A stretch of DNA of 22,853 nucleotides, from IMG/VR virus record IMGVR_UViG_3300007516_000166, positions 1 to 22,853 of that record; one strand, 5' to 3'. The notes below the pieces were generated by a model that worked only from the letters and a program-made list of their open reading frames with translations, was not told the origin of the DNA and did no database searches. Each line of letters begins with the position of its first letter. The stretch's first letter is position 1. Below, one piece after another: positions 21,043 to 22,853 of this stretch. A program made the position numbers and the translations under genes. The stretch comes from a virus.

Positions 21043-22722
21043 ATGAGATTTAAAGAACTAACGCAAGCGAATACGGATTTTATAAAACACACATATTTAG
21101 ATAAGTCTATCAAATGGGACGACAGAATGATAATGTTAACCGAGTATACTAAAAAATCACGTAGGACAGTTCAAAAATGGATTCCTAAACTGGGTCTTAA
21201 ACAGCAACCTGATATTGAATCTCCAGAGTTTGAAAAAGCAAAGACTAAGAAATTTAATTCAAATAAGAATAGATTTATAATTACATGGGCTCAGAATAAT
21301 ACGCCAGTGCATGAAGTATTCTTAAAGAACATTGAATCATATGCTAAACATATTAGTGCAGATATACATGTAATAGCAGGTAGATATAAAAATCCAACTT
21401 CTATATTTTCGGATAAAGAGCATGACACATGGCACCATTCAGTATCTATGTATTTAGACGCAGCTAGACATGATGTACATAAATATCTTTCTATTATGTC
21501 AGATGTTAAAGTGCAACCTACTGCAATTAATCCTATGACAGGAATGACAGGAATGTCTGGTATTAATTCGTGTGTGTTTGGATCGCCTAGATTACAATTA
21601 GAAATGATTCCAGTACTAGAGGGGTGTAAACCTAAAATGATGATGACAACCGGATCATGTACAAAGGCTAATTATACAGATTCTAAATCTGGAAAACAAG
21701 GAGAATTTCACCATACCTTAGGATTTGTTGTTATTGAAATTAAAGATGATGATACATTTTTTGCTAGACAAGTTTCAGCTGATATTCATGGTAACTTTAC
21801 GGATTTATATAACGATGTATATTTTGACGGTGTTAAAAGTGATATAGATTTTAGTAATGAGGATTTTCCAACAATTGCTAGAACAAAATGGATGAAGGCT
21901 AATTTTGGTGAAAAACCTACAACGTGGATAGGAGATTCAATAATTAACAGAATAACTGAAATAGATGCATGTGTATTAGGAGATCTACATTATGGTAACG
22001 AAGATCTTGAAGTAATAAAGGGAACCAAAACATTATTAGCTAATTTAGTTCCACATCATGTTATATTACATGATGTGTTTGATGGTAGTTCAATTAATCA
22101 CCATGAATCAAAGGATCCATTTGCTCAATATAGAAATGAGGTTAAAGGAACTAATGATTTAAAGAAGGAAGTTGATTATATGTTGAATCAATTAGAAATG
22201 TTTAAGAAATATAACAACGTGGTTGTAGTTAGAAGTAATCACGATGATTTCTTAGATAGATGGTTGAAGAATGAAGATTGGAAGAAGATGCCTACTGCTA
22301 AGAATTCAATGGAATATATGCAATATAGTCAAATACTTCTTAGACAGTATGGAGAAGCTCCACAGGTTAAGGGAGTTATTCCTGAGTTAATCAATAATGT
22401 TTATCCAGAGTTCATAACGTTAGGTAGGAGTGATAGTTATATTGTTAATGGATGGGAATTAGCATGCCATGGAGATATTGGATCAGGTGGATCAAGAGGA
22501 TCACTTCAGCAATTTAGAAAACTTAATACTAAGATAATAACAGGACATTCACATACTCCAGGTAGGAAAGACGGAGCATTGGCCGTCGGAACTTCTACTA
22601 TTATGCGAGTGGGTTATAATATTGGTCCAAGTAATTGGTTTCAATCTCACGTTATTATACACAAGAGTGGAAAGGCACAACATATTCACTTTGTTGATGG
22701 TGAATACTCAACATTTAAGTAA
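21043..22722 (+). CDS. Calcineurin-like metallophosphoesterase, T5 A1-like
   Basis: 559 aa. The C-terminal half carries the five phosphoesterase metal motifs in order: GDLHYGNED (from 313), HDVFDG (343-348), SNHDDFLDRW (398 on), CHGDIGSGG (near 475) and TGHSHTPG (near 500). The N-terminus has a helix-turn-helix-like SRRTVQKWIPKLGLK (39-53). Length and architecture resemble phage T5 protein A1 (556 aa), which is needed for host DNA degradation and second-step transfer. The residues 75-300 region is conserved-looking but unassigned, with repeated MTGMTGMSG. I infer a DNA-directed phosphodiesterase acting early; the T5 analogy is from memory and not proven. Confidence 0.78.
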   Translation: MRFKELTQANTDFIKHTYLDKSIKWDDRMIMLTEYTKKSRRTVQKWIPKLGLKQQPDIESPEFEKAKTKKFNSNKNRFIITWAQNNTPVHEVFLKNIESYAKHISADIHVIAGRYKNPTSIFSDKEHDTWHHSVSMYLDAARHDVHKYLSIMSDVKVQPTAINPMTGMTGMSGINSCVFGSPRLQLEMIPVLEGCKPKMMMTTGSCTKANYTDSKSGKQGEFHHTLGFVVIEIKDDDTFFARQVSADIHGNFTDLYNDVYFDGVKSDIDFSNEDFPTIARTKWMKANFGEKPTTWIGDSIINRITEIDACVLGDLHYGNEDLEVIKGTKTLLANLVPHHVILHDVFDGSSINHHESKDPFAQYRNEVKGTNDLKKEVDYMLNQLEMFKKYNNVVVVRSNHDDFLDRWLKNEDWKKMPTAKNSMEYMQYSQILLRQYGEAPQVKGVIPELINNVYPEFITLGRSDSYIVNGWELACHGDIGSGGSRGSLQQFRKLNTKIITGHSHTPGRKDGALAVGTSTIMRVGYNIGPSNWFQSHVIIHKSGKAQHIHFVDGEYSTFK

Positions 22723-22755
22723 ATAAATAACAGTAGTGTCCGATAAAAATAATTC

Positions 22756-22792
22756 AAAAGCGGGATTTTCTAGTTAGAATTTCCCGCTTTTT
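22756..22792 (+). terminator. Rho-independent terminator after the phosphoesterase gene
   Basis: A 10-bp stem AAAAGCGGGA/TCCCGCTTTT ending in T5. The interior TTCTA/TAGAA can extend the hairpin. It is 33 bases after the stop codon. Confidence 0.88.
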
Positions 22793-22824
22793 AGTAATTT
22801 GGTTTTACCATAAACTAAAATACT

Positions 22825-22853
22825 ATGAGCAAAAGTAAAAATTTTAGCGGACA
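22825..22853 (+). CDS. Start of a further gene, 3' partial
   Basis: ATG followed by an open frame reading MSKSKNFSG to the window edge, 32 bases after the terminator in an A/T-rich leader like the others. Too short for any assignment; it could be a chance ATG. Confidence 0.4.

Overview
This window is part of a tailed-phage genome of the T4-like (myovirus) kind. The evidence is a set of T4-type genes: portal gp20, head-completion nuclease gp4, baseplate wedge gp25, primase gp61, the polymerase half of gp43, the recombination proteins UvsY and UvsW, and a PhoH-like ATPase. The DNA is strongly A+T-rich and almost gap-free; no stretch over about 100 bases lacks a gene. Most starts have no Shine-Dalgarno sequence and sit in A/T-rich leaders ending in TATATG or similar. 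With the overall base composition this suggests a Bacteroidota (for example marine flavobacterial) host, but that is inference. No tRNA, rRNA, CRISPR array, insertion sequence or attachment site was seen.

Layout. Bases 1-5175 carry a dense run of small, mostly unrecognised plus-strand genes ending in a gp25-like wedge gene. Inside it is a three-gene minus-strand island with a GIY-YIG nuclease. Many of the small proteins begin with a motif like MK-x-FxxFINE(A/S/G), which resembles the capsid-targeting peptide and gp21 cleavage site of T4 internal head proteins. A perfect 44-nt palindromic terminator (5185-5228) separates this run from a minus-strand block (5238-11246): portal, a 218-aa unknown, gp4, a small acidic protein, primase, and a DNA polymerase lacking its N-terminal half. 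A short plus-strand pair follows (unknown 206 aa, then PhoH-like; 11302-12721). Next is a minus-strand recombination block (12730-17860): a 158-aa unknown, UvsY, then UvsW. The right end (17956-22853) is plus-strand: a P-loop nucleoside-kinase-like protein, a CTS-bearing small protein, a ligase-like/NMNAT-like fusion, a T5 A1-like metallophosphoesterase, a terminator, and the start of another gene.

The standout system is uvsW, which is broken twice. The first break lies inside the catalytic DECH box. UvsW-N ends in a 98-aa N-intein, a free-standing PD-(D/E)XK homing-endonuclease-like gene follows, and the next gene starts with a 39-aa C-intein fused to the middle of UvsW. This is a 'fractured gene' joined by a trans-splicing split intein. 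The second break lies just before helicase motif V and is filled by an HNH homing-endonuclease gene. There the upstream piece carries a 45-aa tail that aligns without gaps to the block-B part of the first N-intein but lacks the intein's catalytic residues. The downstream piece starts with a short leader and is interrupted by a UGA stop and +1 frame change directly after a strong RNA hairpin. The extein pieces add up to about 575 aa, close to T4 UvsW (587 aa). The DNA polymerase is also split, just before motif B, with its N-terminal half outside this window.
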